64,000 nucleotides of DNA from Clostridium rectalis (GTDB lineage Bacteria > Bacillota > Clostridia > Clostridiales > Clostridiaceae): the NCBI RefSeq assembly GCF_900626095.1, contig NZ_UYZZ01000001.1, forward strand, positions 248,001 through 312,000, in the 5' to 3' direction. Made by a program: the position numbers and the translations under genes. Positions 9,230-16,463 of the stretch are shown here, one piece after another. The notes beneath the pieces were generated by a model that was given only the letters and a program-made list of their open reading frames with translations, did not search any database and was not told the origin of the DNA. Every line of letters starts with the position of its first letter. The stretch's first letter is position 1.

Positions 9230-9598
9230 ATGGATGTAAATGGACTAGGTCAAGGAGGACCAAAAGCCTTTAAAACAAATGATATATCAGTAAAAAATTT
9301 TTCAGGTAATAAAATAGCTTTAGATGGAAAAGTAAAAAATGAACATAATGTTTTAACACACAAGGATGATACACTTGAAAAGGACATAAAAGGAGCAGTG
9401 GATAAGCTTAATAAGTTACTTGAAGATAAAGATACTTCTATACAGTATGAGGTTTATGGAAAGTTTAGAGATATAACTATAAAGATAGTTAATAATAAAA
9501 CAAAAGAAGTTATAAAGGAGATACCCCCTAAAAAGATAATAGATATGGTAGATAAGCTTTGTGAACTTGCAGGAATGTTTATGGATGAAAAAGCTTAA
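9230..9598 (+). CDS. flaG: FlaG family flagellar protein
   Basis: 122 residues from ATG 9230, eight bases after AGAGG; an in-frame GTG at 9221 overlaps that Shine-Dalgarno. The C-terminal half (VDKLNKLLEDKDTSIQYEV then ITIKIVNNKTKEVIKEIPP and DMVDKLCELAGMFMDEKA) is the FlaG domain. FlaG affects filament length or assembly in other bacteria, with no clear biochemical mechanism. It sits between csrA and fliS, a normal Gram-positive position. Confidence 0.88.
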   Translation: MDVNGLGQGGPKAFKTNDISVKNFSGNKIALDGKVKNEHNVLTHKDDTLEKDIKGAVDKLNKLLEDKDTSIQYEVYGKFRDITIKIVNNKTKEVIKEIPPKKIIDMVDKLCELAGMFMDEKA

Positions 9599-9617
9599 AT
9601 AAGTTGGGGGTGGTTCT

Positions 9618-9917
9618 TTGGAGTATAAATTAAATAAAATCGATACAGAGTTAAGAAAGAGGATTGAAGATACTACAAAGGAAGGCTTAATCCATAGAAA
9701 GAAAGAAATTATAATAAAAAAAGATGGACACAAAAGAGAAAAGGATAAAAGTGAAGATTTTAGAAATAGTCTAAAAAGATATTCTAAGGAAAAGAAAGAT
9801 AATAAAAAATTTTTTATAGAGGCTTTAAAAGTAGAGAATGTGAAAGTTGAAGCTTTTATAGAAGAAAAGGATAAGCAAAATACTAGTACTGGAAGATTTT
9901 TAGACATTAAAAGGTAG
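9618..9917 (+). CDS. Small charged protein of the flagellar operon, function unknown
   Basis: 99 residues starting at TTG 9618, five bases after GGGGGTGG. It is rich in Lys and Glu, with no signal peptide or membrane segment, and looks mostly helical or disordered. The gene is tightly spaced between flaG (19 bases) and fliS (10 bases), so it is translated as part of the late operon. It may be a filament-export accessory factor; no family is recognised. Confidence 0.7.
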   Translation: MEYKLNKIDTELRKRIEDTTKEGLIHRKKEIIIKKDGHKREKDKSEDFRNSLKRYSKEKKDNKKFFIEALKVENVKVEAFIEEKDKQNTSTGRFLDIKR

Positions 9918-9927
9918 GGATGTAAAG

Positions 9928-10311
9928 ATGTATTCAACAAATGCATTTAAAGCATATAAAAATAATAGTGTAAATTATGCATCAAAGGAACAATTGCTTC
10001 TTATGATACTTGATGGAGGGGTTAAGTTTTCAAAAATAGCTAGACAGGCAATATTAGATAAGGATATAACAAAGGCTCATGAAAATATAGTTAAAACAGA
10101 AAATATATTTTATGAACTTATGGCTACACTTGATGTATCTCAAGGTGGAGATTGGGCACCAAATCTTATGAGTATATATGAATTTATTATAAATAGATTA
10201 GTTGAAGCTAACTTAAAAAAAGATGCAGCTATTATGGATGAGATTATTCCCCTTATAGAAGAAGTAAGAGAAACTTGGCATGAAGCCTATAAATTATCTA
10301 TAAAAAGATAA
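9928..10311 (+). CDS. fliS: Flagellin export chaperone FliS
   Basis: 127 residues with the FliS signature: N-terminal Tyr/Asn segment (NAFKAYKNNSVNYASKEQLL), LMILDGGVKFSKIARQAI, and IYEFIINRLVEANLKKD. FliS binds the C-terminal D0 helix of flagellin and prevents premature polymerisation. The start is ATG after GGTAGGGATG. fliD follows after 26 bases. Confidence 0.96.
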   Translation: MYSTNAFKAYKNNSVNYASKEQLLLMILDGGVKFSKIARQAILDKDITKAHENIVKTENIFYELMATLDVSQGGDWAPNLMSIYEFIINRLVEANLKKDAAIMDEIIPLIEEVRETWHEAYKLSIKR

Positions 10312-10337
10312 TGAAATAATGGAAGGGAGCTTTAAAA

Positions 10338-11942
10338 ATGGGTGATTCAATTAGTGGTTTAACTGGTACTGGCGGCGGAAATATGATGAGAGTAATAGGT
10401 ATGGCTAGTGGACTTGATATAGATGGTATGGTAAAAAAAATGCTTTTAGCGGATCAAACTAAAATAAATAAAGTAAAACAAGATAAACAGATAATTTCAT
10501 GGAAACAGGAATTTTATCAAGATATAATTAAGGATGTAAAGGAATTACAAAATAAATATTTTAGTGCTACCAGTGAAGATAGCTTAATTTCTTCAAAAAA
10601 TTATTCGGATTTTAAAATAGAAAGTTCTGATAAAACTGTGGCTACGGCTACAGCAACTGGTGCAGTTGTTGAAGGAAATTATAACATTGAGGTGTTACAG
10701 TTAGCTAAAGGAGCCGCCTATGATTGTGATATTAAAGGAACTATGGATACAAAATTATCTAAAGAAGGTACAATCACAATAAAACAAGGTGAAAAGACCG
10801 CTAAAATTAATTATAATGAGGGAGATAGTATTAAAGATTTAGTAAATAATATAAAAAACTCTAAATGGGAGGATGGCACAGCAGTAGGAAATGATTTAAA
10901 AGTGTCTTATAGTGAACTTACTGAAAAATTTACTATTGAAACTAAAAAAACTGGAGAGGATATTGATTTACAGATTAATGGATTAGATTTTAAGGAAAAA
11001 CATAAGTCACAAAGTGCTGAATTTAATATAACAGCACCAGATGGAAGCTTAGTTAAAGGGATAAAAAAGGATAAAAATAATTTTTCTATAGATGGTATAA
11101 ATTACAATTTAATCTGTGAAGGAAACACAAGTTTAACAATTGCTAAAGATGTGGATAAAACTTTTGATAGAATTAAAGGCTTTATAGATAAATATAATGG
11201 ATTATTGGAAAACATAAATGGTAAATTATCAGAGAAAAAAAATTATAGCTATAAGCCGCTTACAGAAGAGCAAAAAAAGGAAATGAAAGATGATGAAATA
11301 AAAGTCTGGGAAGAAAAGGCTAAAAAAGGCATACTTAGAAATGATGATAGATTACAGAAAATGTTAAGTGAGTTAAGAGGATGCTTTTTTCAAGAAGTTC
11401 CAGATGCAGGTATATCTTTTGGAAGAACAGATATGGGGCTAGATACAGCGGATTCATCAAAGGATATAAAAAAATCTGGACAAATAGTTTTTACAGCAAA
11501 TGGAGAAGAAAAATTAAAGGAAGCTTTAAGAGAAAAACCAGAAGAAGTTATGAAATTATTTAATACAAGCTATAAATTAACAGATGAGGATAAAAAATTA
11601 TTAAAAGAAGAACAAAAAAAGAAAGTTTATAATAATTCAGGTATATCTCAGAGAATAAATAATATATTAAAGGATTATGTAGGTCTTGCAGGAACTACAT
11701 TAAATAACTCTATACTAACTGAATTTGCAAATAAGCAGGAAGATTATAGTTTAAAGGGTAGTGGAGGGGCAAATAATCTTCCAGACCAAATGTATAGAAA
11801 AGATATTTTAATTAAAGAATTAAATACTAAGATGAAAAAAAGGGAAAATACTTTGTATAATCAATTTTCAAGACTTGAGGTAATAATGAATAAATATAAC
11901 TCTCAAGCAGGATGGCTTGCTCAACAGTTTGGAGGGCAATAA
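10338..11942 (+). CDS. fliD: Filament cap protein FliD
   Basis: 534 residues. The N-terminal FliD domain (IGMASGLDIDGMVKKMLLAD, about 22-125) and the C-terminal domain (from about TFDRIKGFIDKYNGLL to FSRLEVIMNKYNSQAGWLAQQF) are both clear. FliD forms the distal cap that folds incoming flagellin. A Lys/Glu-rich charged stretch lies inside the C-terminal domain. Start ATG after GGAAGGGAG. Confidence 0.96.
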   Translation: MGDSISGLTGTGGGNMMRVIGMASGLDIDGMVKKMLLADQTKINKVKQDKQIISWKQEFYQDIIKDVKELQNKYFSATSEDSLISSKNYSDFKIESSDKTVATATATGAVVEGNYNIEVLQLAKGAAYDCDIKGTMDTKLSKEGTITIKQGEKTAKINYNEGDSIKDLVNNIKNSKWEDGTAVGNDLKVSYSELTEKFTIETKKTGEDIDLQINGLDFKEKHKSQSAEFNITAPDGSLVKGIKKDKNNFSIDGINYNLICEGNTSLTIAKDVDKTFDRIKGFIDKYNGLLENINGKLSEKKNYSYKPLTEEQKKEMKDDEIKVWEEKAKKGILRNDDRLQKMLSELRGCFFQEVPDAGISFGRTDMGLDTADSSKDIKKSGQIVFTANGEEKLKEALREKPEEVMKLFNTSYKLTDEDKKLLKEEQKKKVYNNSGISQRINNILKDYVGLAGTTLNNSILTEFANKQEDYSLKGSGGANNLPDQMYRKDILIKELNTKMKKRENTLYNQFSRLEVIMNKYNSQAGWLAQQFGGQ

Positions 11943-11970
11943 CTTTAACTTTAAGGTAAGGAGAAGTTAA

Positions 11971-12312
11971 ATGTGCAAATTAGAAAAATATTTAAATACT
12001 TTTAAATTAGCCACTATAGATATGATAGAAACTATTGAAAATGAGGACTATAATAGTTTAGAAAGTTTAATGGAGAAAAGGGAAAATATAATAGATAAAA
12101 TAGATAAACTATTCTATAAAAAAGAGGACTTTATTAAAATATGTAATGAAATTGAACTTTTAAAATGGGATAAATTGTTAAATGATGCTATGGTGGAAAA
12201 AAAACAACAGATAAAAAAAGAAATAGCTAAGGTTAATATAAATAGGAATGCTACTAATAACTATAATAAAAAATTTTATAGAAATAGTGTAATATTTAGT
12301 AAAAAAATATAA
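11971..12312 (+). CDS. fliT: FliT-like flagellar chaperone
   Basis: A 113-residue helical, charged protein immediately after fliD, with a Shine-Dalgarno AAGGAGAAG. Position, size and helical pattern (MEKRENIIDKIDKL) match the FliT family, which chaperones FliD. Sequence identity is weak, so the name rests partly on position. It is the last gene before the flagellin leader and the structured RNA. Confidence 0.6.
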   Translation: MCKLEKYLNTFKLATIDMIETIENEDYNSLESLMEKRENIIDKIDKLFYKKEDFIKICNEIELLKWDKLLNDAMVEKKQQIKKEIAKVNINRNATNNYNKKFYRNSVIFSKKI

Positions 12313-12349
12313 GTTATATTAGTATAATAATGTATTTTGTAAAATATCC

Positions 12350-12378
12350 TTGAATTTCTATAAAAGTAATTATATAAT
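12350..12378 (+). promoter_or_regulatory. Sigma-A promoter of the 12.4-kb structured RNA
   Basis: TTGAAT (12350-12355) and TATAAT (12373-12378) with the optimal 17-base spacer. The predicted start is near 12385, exactly at the first arm of the structured RNA described next. Confidence 0.65.
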
Positions 12379-12382
12379 AAAA

Positions 12383-12515
12383 TTAGGAGCAAATACTTAG
12401 TAAGTTATTTTATCTTACTAAAACTCTGCATCAAAATTTAATCCCACAAGCTCCTAAAGTGTATTTTGCTTTAGGAGCACCCCTGATAATTCTAGAGGCA
12501 ATGAGCCTCTTTTTA
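12383..12515 (+). ncRNA. Candidate structured RNA or orphan riboswitch with its own terminator
   Basis: Three perfect helices are visible. TTAGTAAG (12397-12404) pairs with CTTACTAA (12414-12421). GCTCCTAAAG (12450-12459) pairs with CTTTAGGAGC (12469-12478). AGAGGC (12494-12499) pairs with GCCTCT (12505-12510), followed by TTTTATTT, a terminator. The 5' segment TTAGGAGC (12383-12390) is identical to 12471-12478, so both compete for GCTCCTAA: the RNA has two mutually exclusive folds, as riboswitches do. The unpaired stretch 12422-12449 is the likely ligand or target-binding core. No coding frame is seen. It could be a leader of the flagellin transcript or a free small RNA. Confidence 0.6.
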
Positions 12516-12540
12516 TTTTATAAAAGTTTTTTAAAGGTTA

Positions 12541-12567
12541 TAAAGTAAAAATAAATTATCTCGATAA
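12541..12567 (+). promoter_or_regulatory. Distal sigma-D-like promoter of flagellin
   Basis: TAAA (12541-12544), 16 bases, TCGATAA (12561-12567). Same geometry as the other motility promoters; the first of two tandem sites ahead of flagellin. Confidence 0.6.
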
Positions 12568-12628
12568 AAGAAGTGTAAGTATAAAGGTAACTTTATAAAA
12601 TAAATACAAAAGTTAATGACTAAAGGTA

Positions 12629-12655
12629 TAAAGTAAATAAAAGTACTTACGATAA
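12629..12655 (+). promoter_or_regulatory. Proximal sigma-D-like promoter of flagellin
   Basis: TAAA (12629-12632), 16 bases, ACGATAA (12649-12655). It would give a leader of about 190 bases that contains the hairpins and CsrA-type sites before the flagellin start. Confidence 0.7.
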
Positions 12656-12676
12656 ATTTAATGTAATTTAAGAAAA

Positions 12677-12727
12677 ATATGGTATAATACATACCATATG
12701 CTTAAACCAAGTGGCCATAGGTTTAAG
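12677..12727 (+). other. Two hairpins in the flagellin leader
   Basis: ATATGGTAT (12677-12685) pairs with ATACCATAT (12691-12699), and CTTAAACC (12701-12708) pairs with GGTTTAAG (12720-12727). Both are perfect and adjacent. Near the predicted 5' end of the transcript they may stabilise the abundant flagellin mRNA. A TATAAT at 12683-12688 lies inside the first palindrome, so an operator is also possible. Confidence 0.5.
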
Positions 12728-12811
12728 AGTAAATAAAATATCACACACATTATACCAAAGATAAAATTAAAAGTTTAAAATGTTAGTTAGTCAAAAGACT
12801 TTCTATAAAAA

Positions 12812-12845
12812 GCACAGGGAAGTGCAGATTAAAAATCAAGGAGGA
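12812..12845 (+). promoter_or_regulatory. Candidate CsrA-binding region on flagellin mRNA
   Basis: GCAC-AGGGAA-GTGC (12812-12825) places a GGGA in a hairpin loop, the preferred CsrA presentation. A second GGA site is the Shine-Dalgarno itself, AAGGAGGA (12838-12845). Two sites with one on the Shine-Dalgarno is the arrangement known for B. subtilis hag. csrA and fliW are encoded 3.6 kb upstream. Confidence 0.6.
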
Positions 12846-12852
12846 ATTTATT

Positions 12853-14106
12853 ATGATTATTAACCACAATATGAATGCTATGAATTCACACAGACAGATG
12901 GGAATTAATGTAGGTAATGCAGGAAAGGCAATGGAAAAACTTTCTTCAGGTTTAAGAATAAATAGAGCTGGGGATGACGCTGCAGGTCTTGCAATTTCAG
13001 AAAAAATGAGAGGACAGATAAGAGGACTTGATCAGGCATCAAGAAATGCTCAAGATGGTATTTCACTAATTCAAACAGCTGAAGGTGCTTTAAATGAAAC
13101 TCACTCAATTCTTCAAAGAATGAGAGAACTTGCTGTACAATCATCAAATGATACTAATGTTAAGGTAGATAGAGCGGCAATACAAGACGAAATGAATGCT
13201 TTAACAGAAGAAATAGATAGAATATCAAGGGATACAGAATTTAATACTCAAAGCCTTTTAAACGGTTCATTTAAGGGAAAATTCCAAATAGGAGCTAATG
13301 AAAATCAAGTTATAGATATATCAATAAACAAAATGGATTCTAGTAGTTTAGGATTAACTTCTACATCAACAAAGGTGGAAGAATTAGCTGGAACACCAGC
13401 AGGTACAGGATTCAAAGGAGATGGAAAATATACAGTAAAAGGTACAGATGTATTAAATGAAAAGGGTGAAATAGTAGGTAAGGTATCAGGTAAGGATATA
13501 ACTTTAGGCGATGCTACTAACAATATAAAGATTACTTCTAAGGAAGACATCAAGGATGGAATAGAATTTACACTAAAGGGTAAAGATGCAACAATAAAAC
13601 ATTCAGGCGATTTGTCAGATAAGGGTAAAGAATTAGCAGCAGGTAACTATGAAATAAAAGGCGACGTAGTTTTAAGAGATGGAAAAGAAGTAGGAACATT
13701 TGATGGAACTGGTAAAGAAATTACAATAGGGGAAACAAAAGTTAAAGCTGCAGATTTAGGATTAACTGAAGATTTAGCAGATGGAGCTAAATTTTCTATT
13801 AATGGAGCAGATATATCAAGTGCTGATAAAGCTACCGGATCAATAAAAACAATAAATACTGCAATAGAAACTGTTTCCACTCAAAGATCTAAATTGGGAG
13901 CTGTTCAAAATAGATTAGAACATACAATAAACAATTTAAATACTTCATCTGAAAACTTACAGGCAGCTGAATCAAGAGTTAGAGACGTAGATATGGCAAA
14001 AGAGATGATGACATTTAGTAAAAATAACATATTACAACAAGCTGCCCAGGCAATGCTTGCACAGGCTAATCAGCAGCCACAGGGAGTATTACAGTTATTA
14101 AGATAA
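12853..14106 (+). CDS. Flagellin, major filament protein
   Basis: 417 residues. N-terminal D0/D1 (MIINHNMNAMNSHRQMG to about 165, with LSSGLRINRAGDDAAGLAIS) and C-terminal D1/D0 (about 335-417, ending QANQQPQGVLQLLR) are fully conserved. The central ~165 residues hold two related copies of a beta unit (KYTVKGTDVLNEKGEIVGK and NYEIKGDVVLRDGKEVG), an internal duplication forming the exposed surface domain. Strong Shine-Dalgarno AAGGAGGA. Tandem sigma-D-like promoters and a probable CsrA-controlled leader precede it. Of the three flagellin-family genes in the window this is the one with full features and is probably the main filament subunit. Confidence 0.96.
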   Translation: MIINHNMNAMNSHRQMGINVGNAGKAMEKLSSGLRINRAGDDAAGLAISEKMRGQIRGLDQASRNAQDGISLIQTAEGALNETHSILQRMRELAVQSSNDTNVKVDRAAIQDEMNALTEEIDRISRDTEFNTQSLLNGSFKGKFQIGANENQVIDISINKMDSSSLGLTSTSTKVEELAGTPAGTGFKGDGKYTVKGTDVLNEKGEIVGKVSGKDITLGDATNNIKITSKEDIKDGIEFTLKGKDATIKHSGDLSDKGKELAAGNYEIKGDVVLRDGKEVGTFDGTGKEITIGETKVKAADLGLTEDLADGAKFSINGADISSADKATGSIKTINTAIETVSTQRSKLGAVQNRLEHTINNLNTSSENLQAAESRVRDVDMAKEMMTFSKNNILQQAAQAMLAQANQQPQGVLQLLR

Positions 14107-14107
14107 G

Positions 14108-14142
14108 CAGCGAAATAGTTTTAGTGGTTTTCTAAAATTTCG
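14108..14142 (+). other. Hairpin just after the flagellin stop
   Basis: CGAAATAGTTTTAG and CTAAAATTTCG pair imperfectly directly after the stop codon. A related GTTTTAGTG-TTTTTCTAA segment recurs near 14193-14215. No T-run; it may protect the 3' end of flagellin mRNA. Confidence 0.35.
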
Positions 14143-14238
14143 TGTGTGGCTTACTCCTTAGACGAAGGAAAAGGAGTTACTACAGTGTGGAAAAAGTTTT
14201 AGTGTTTTTCTAATTTTAAGATGTATGTTTATAATTAT

Positions 14239-14271
14239 AAAAAGGAGTTAGATATATTCTGACTCCTTTTT
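14239..14271 (+). terminator. Terminator of the flagellin transcript
   Basis: AAAAAGGAGT (14239-14248) and ACTCCTTTTT (14262-14271) form a perfect 10-bp stem ending in a T run. Confidence 0.9.
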
Positions 14272-14298
14272 GTGTATTTTAATATCTTACAAATTTAA

Positions 14299-14430
14299 AA
14301 ATCAGTAACAGAAGAAGTTATATGGAAGCTTAATATTGCTTTAAACATAATTTACTCATTCCCTATTTATCATGACAATATTAAAAATGATAATTTTAAG
14401 AAATATATAGATACAGAATTTATTAAGTAG
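14299..14430 (+). pseudogene. Possible remnant coding segment, no start codon
   Basis: An open stretch of 43 codons between stops encodes a plausible helical peptide (EEVIWKLNIALNIIYSFPIY, then HDNIKNDNF) but has no start codon or Shine-Dalgarno. It may be the tail of a lost gene behind flagellin, where clostridia often carry glycosylation genes. Chance is a real alternative in this AT-rich DNA. Confidence 0.2.
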
Positions 14431-14446
14431 AAATTAATATTTTTAT

Positions 14447-14473
14447 TAAATATTATCTAATAATTACCGATAA
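14447..14473 (+). promoter_or_regulatory. Sigma-D-like promoter of the two-receiver regulator
   Basis: TAAA (14447-14450), 16 bases, CCGATAA (14467-14473): the best match in the window to the Bacillus -10 form. It lies 51 bases before the regulator start and places that gene in the motility regulon. Confidence 0.75.
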
Positions 14474-14523
14474 TATAGTAAATATTTCTAGTCAAAATAT
14501 TAAAAAGATTGGGGAGATTTACT

Positions 14524-15291
14524 ATGTACACAATACTTCATATAGAACAAAGTGAGTTTTTTTGTAATATAGTAGAGGATGCAGTAAGAGATAAAGGTTA
14601 TCAATATATGTATACTGATAGTTTTGAAAAAGCCTATAGTATATTAAAAAGATTTTATGTGGATTTAATAATAACATCCTTATCTGCTAAAGATGGAACT
14701 ATTGAGGAATTTTTGGTAAAGGTAAATAAAAATATTAAAGATAGAGGTCCAATTTTTGCATTAACAGGGGATAGTTTAGATAATAGAAAGAAAAGAATAA
14801 TTGATTTAGGGGTAAGTGATTACATATTAAAGAGTAATATAAATGAGGAAATATGCAGTCGTATGGAAGATGTATTAAAAGAGAAGGATGATATGAAATA
14901 TTTTAAAGAGGTAAAAATGGCAATTGTAGAGGATAATTTTATCGAAAGAGATGTGGAAGAAAGACTTTTAAACAGATATGGTATATATAATATAGACTAT
15001 TATAAGTCTGGAAAAGATCTTTTAAAAAGCAAAATTATATATGATGTATATTTAGTGGATATAGTTTTAAAAGATGAGTTTGGAACAAATGTTATAAGAA
15101 ACATAAGAGAAAGGGAAAAGGATGCCTTAGTTATAGCGGTAACTTCTTTAAATAATCCTAAGACCTTAGCTAGCGTTTTAAATTCAGGGGCAGATGATTA
15201 TATTATAAAGCCTTTAGATGAAAATTTGTTTATGGCAAAACTAAAATCAAATATAAGAAACTATATGTATTGTAGAAAATTAGCTCTTTAA
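14524..15291 (+). CDS. Two-receiver response regulator, no output domain
   Basis: 255 residues from ATG 14524 after GGGGAGATTT; a TTG at 14509 precedes the Shine-Dalgarno and is rejected. Receiver 1 (about 1-125) is degenerate: the phospho-aspartate position reads DLIITSLSAKD without the usual acceptor, although a K is kept in YILKSN. Receiver 2 (about 132-255) looks intact: IVEDN, acceptor in YLVDIVLKD, VTSLN, then DDYIIKPLD. There is no DNA-binding or enzymatic output, so it probably works by protein-protein contact or as a phosphate sink. Its sigma-D-like promoter links it to motility. Confidence 0.82.
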   Translation: MYTILHIEQSEFFCNIVEDAVRDKGYQYMYTDSFEKAYSILKRFYVDLIITSLSAKDGTIEEFLVKVNKNIKDRGPIFALTGDSLDNRKKRIIDLGVSDYILKSNINEEICSRMEDVLKEKDDMKYFKEVKMAIVEDNFIERDVEERLLNRYGIYNIDYYKSGKDLLKSKIIYDVYLVDIVLKDEFGTNVIRNIREREKDALVIAVTSLNNPKTLASVLNSGADDYIIKPLDENLFMAKLKSNIRNYMYCRKLAL

Positions 15292-15306
15292 AAATATAAT
15301 TAGGTG

Positions 15307-15333
15307 TAAAGTTTATAGCATACTATACGATAA
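15307..15333 (+). promoter_or_regulatory. Sigma-D-like promoter of the 15.4-kb small genes
   Basis: TAAA (15307-15310), 16 bases, ACGATAA (15327-15333), 43 bases before the next start codon. Confidence 0.75.
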
Positions 15334-15375
15334 CGATTTAGATTATATAACCTACAAAAGGAATGATTAAACTGT

Positions 15376-15747
15376 ATGAATAATTACATTAGTTCAATTA
15401 AGAATATTTCAAGTGTTTCTCTTACACTTAAAAATGGTATAGAGTATATAAAAAAGAATATATGTGTAGATACCTATGATGAAGATATAGAAAAACTTAT
15501 AGAGGATAGTGAATCAGCTTTAAATACTATAGATAAAGTACTAACTCCACTATATAGTAAAATACATAGTGGTAGTAATTTAAAAAATTATACCAAAAGA
15601 TTAAAAACTATATTTAAGAAAATGAAAGAAGAATTTTATTGTGGAAATATTGATAAATGTATTATTTTAAATAAAGAATCCTCTGATGAATATACTAAGT
15701 GGAAAAAGGCTTTTGATAATACTTTGGGAAAATATACTATTTCTTAA
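15376..15747 (+). CDS. Unknown helical protein in the sigma-D regulon
   Basis: 123 residues, no signal peptide, no membrane segment; predicted helical throughout (SSVSLTLKNGIEYIKKNI; KNYTKRLKTIFKKMKEEF). The start is ATG about ten bases after AAAGGAATG. No family is recognised. Its own sigma-D-like promoter and the downstream YjfB-like gene, 25 bases away, make a motility-related role likely, perhaps as chaperone or adaptor. Confidence 0.75.
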   Translation: MNNYISSIKNISSVSLTLKNGIEYIKKNICVDTYDEDIEKLIEDSESALNTIDKVLTPLYSKIHSGSNLKNYTKRLKTIFKKMKEEFYCGNIDKCIILNKESSDEYTKWKKAFDNTLGKYTIS

Positions 15748-15772
15748 ATTTTTATAGGAGAAGAGGGGTAAA

Positions 15773-15952
15773 ATGGATATAGCAGCATTATCTATGACAA
15801 TGAATCAAAATAATCTTAAGGAAGCTGCAAGTATTGCAGTTATGAAAATGGCTATGAATGTAGGCAGTGAAAACAACTCACAGTTGATGGAGTTGATGAA
15901 CAATTTGTCTTTAGATCCAAATTTAGGAACACACATAGATATTAAGGCATAG
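15773..15952 (+). CDS. YjfB-like putative motility protein
   Basis: A 59-residue protein starting MDIAALSMTMNQNNLKEAAS and containing IAVMKMAMNVG, the pattern of the YjfB-like putative motility family, whose B. subtilis member is in the sigma-D regulon. The start is ATG after AGGAGAAGAGGGG. It shares the sigma-D-like promoter at 15307 with the upstream gene and ends at a terminator. Confidence 0.85.
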   Translation: MDIAALSMTMNQNNLKEAASIAVMKMAMNVGSENNSQLMELMNNLSLDPNLGTHIDIKA

Positions 15953-15983
15953 AAAAAAGCCAAGAAACTCTTGGCTTTTTTTA
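15953..15983 (+). terminator. Terminator after the YjfB-like gene
   Basis: AAAAAAGCCAAGA pairs with TCTTGGCTTTTTT, directly after the stop codon. It closes the motility block of the window. Confidence 0.93.
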
Positions 15984-16101
15984 TTTTGAAAAATATAAGA
16001 AAAAGAATTGAGTGTAATGAGTAAAAATGAGTAAAAATGATTAAAAATGTAGTATGACGGAGAAAAAATGTATAAATTTTAAACATATTGTAAATTATAT
16101 A

Positions 16102-16130
16102 TTGACTTTTCAAATTTACAGATATATACT
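16102..16130 (+). promoter_or_regulatory. Sigma-A promoter of the corrinoid operon
   Basis: TTGACT (16102-16107) and TATACT (16125-16130) with a 17-base spacer; near-consensus. Transcription would begin just before the cobalamin riboswitch. Confidence 0.75.
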
Positions 16131-16164
16131 AGAAAGGAAATGAAGACAAAAATTAAATATTTTA

Positions 16165-16325
16165 TTAGGTGCTTTTACCTTTATGGGTAAAAGTTAAGAG
16201 GGAAAGTGGATAAGCCACTGCAGCCCGCCGCTACTGTAAGGATGATGAAACCTTATATGCCACTGGATTAATATCTGGGAAGGTAAGGGAGTAAAAAGAA
16301 TCCAAGCCAGGAAACCTGCCTAATA
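16165..16325 (+). promoter_or_regulatory. Cobalamin riboswitch
   Basis: All hallmark blocks are present in order: AGGTGC, AAAAGTTAAGAGGGAA, GATAAGCCACTGCAGCCCGC, GCTACTGTAAG, GCCACTG, CTGGGAAGG and the B12 box AGCCAGGAAACCTGCC (16305-16320). This aptamer binds adenosyl- or other cobalamins and normally switches expression off when ligand is plentiful. It is followed by a terminator at 16411 and heads the operon of DUF4430 proteins and the ECF transporter, which is the best evidence that these handle corrinoids. Confidence 0.97.
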
Positions 16326-16337
16326 TTTGTTGATTTC

Positions 16338-16346
16338 TTTCGGAGG
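16338..16346 (+). promoter_or_regulatory. Long-range pairing arm downstream of the B12 box
   Basis: TTTCGGAGG here is exactly complementary to CCTCCGAAA at 16465-16473. The latter overlaps the arm that masks the Shine-Dalgarno of the first gene. Pairing would free the ribosome site, making a second, translational switch in addition to the terminator. Confidence 0.45.
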
Positions 16347-16410
16347 GGAAGATATACACTTAGATAGTAGTTATTTGTTATGGCAAATTCTATTTCTTTT
16401 GTTTGTATTT

Positions 16411-16436
16411 AAAGAACCCTTATGGGTTCTTTTTTA
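16411..16436 (+). terminator. Riboswitch-associated terminator
   Basis: AAAGAACCC and GGGTTCTTT with a TTAT loop and a T run, 59 bases before the first coding sequence. Expected to form when cobalamin is bound. Confidence 0.9.
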
Positions 16437-16463
16437 TGTATATTTTTAAATTTAATTTATTTT

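Noticed and set aside
9416-9946. 176-residue minus-strand reading frame
   Set aside because: It runs antisense to flaG and two neighbours, has no Shine-Dalgarno, and its composition is that of the complement of AT-rich coding DNA.
12383-12515. Cyclic-di-GMP riboswitch before flagellin
   Set aside because: The conserved blocks of class I (GGCAAACC, GGGACGCAAAG) and of class II are absent, so only a generic structured RNA is called.
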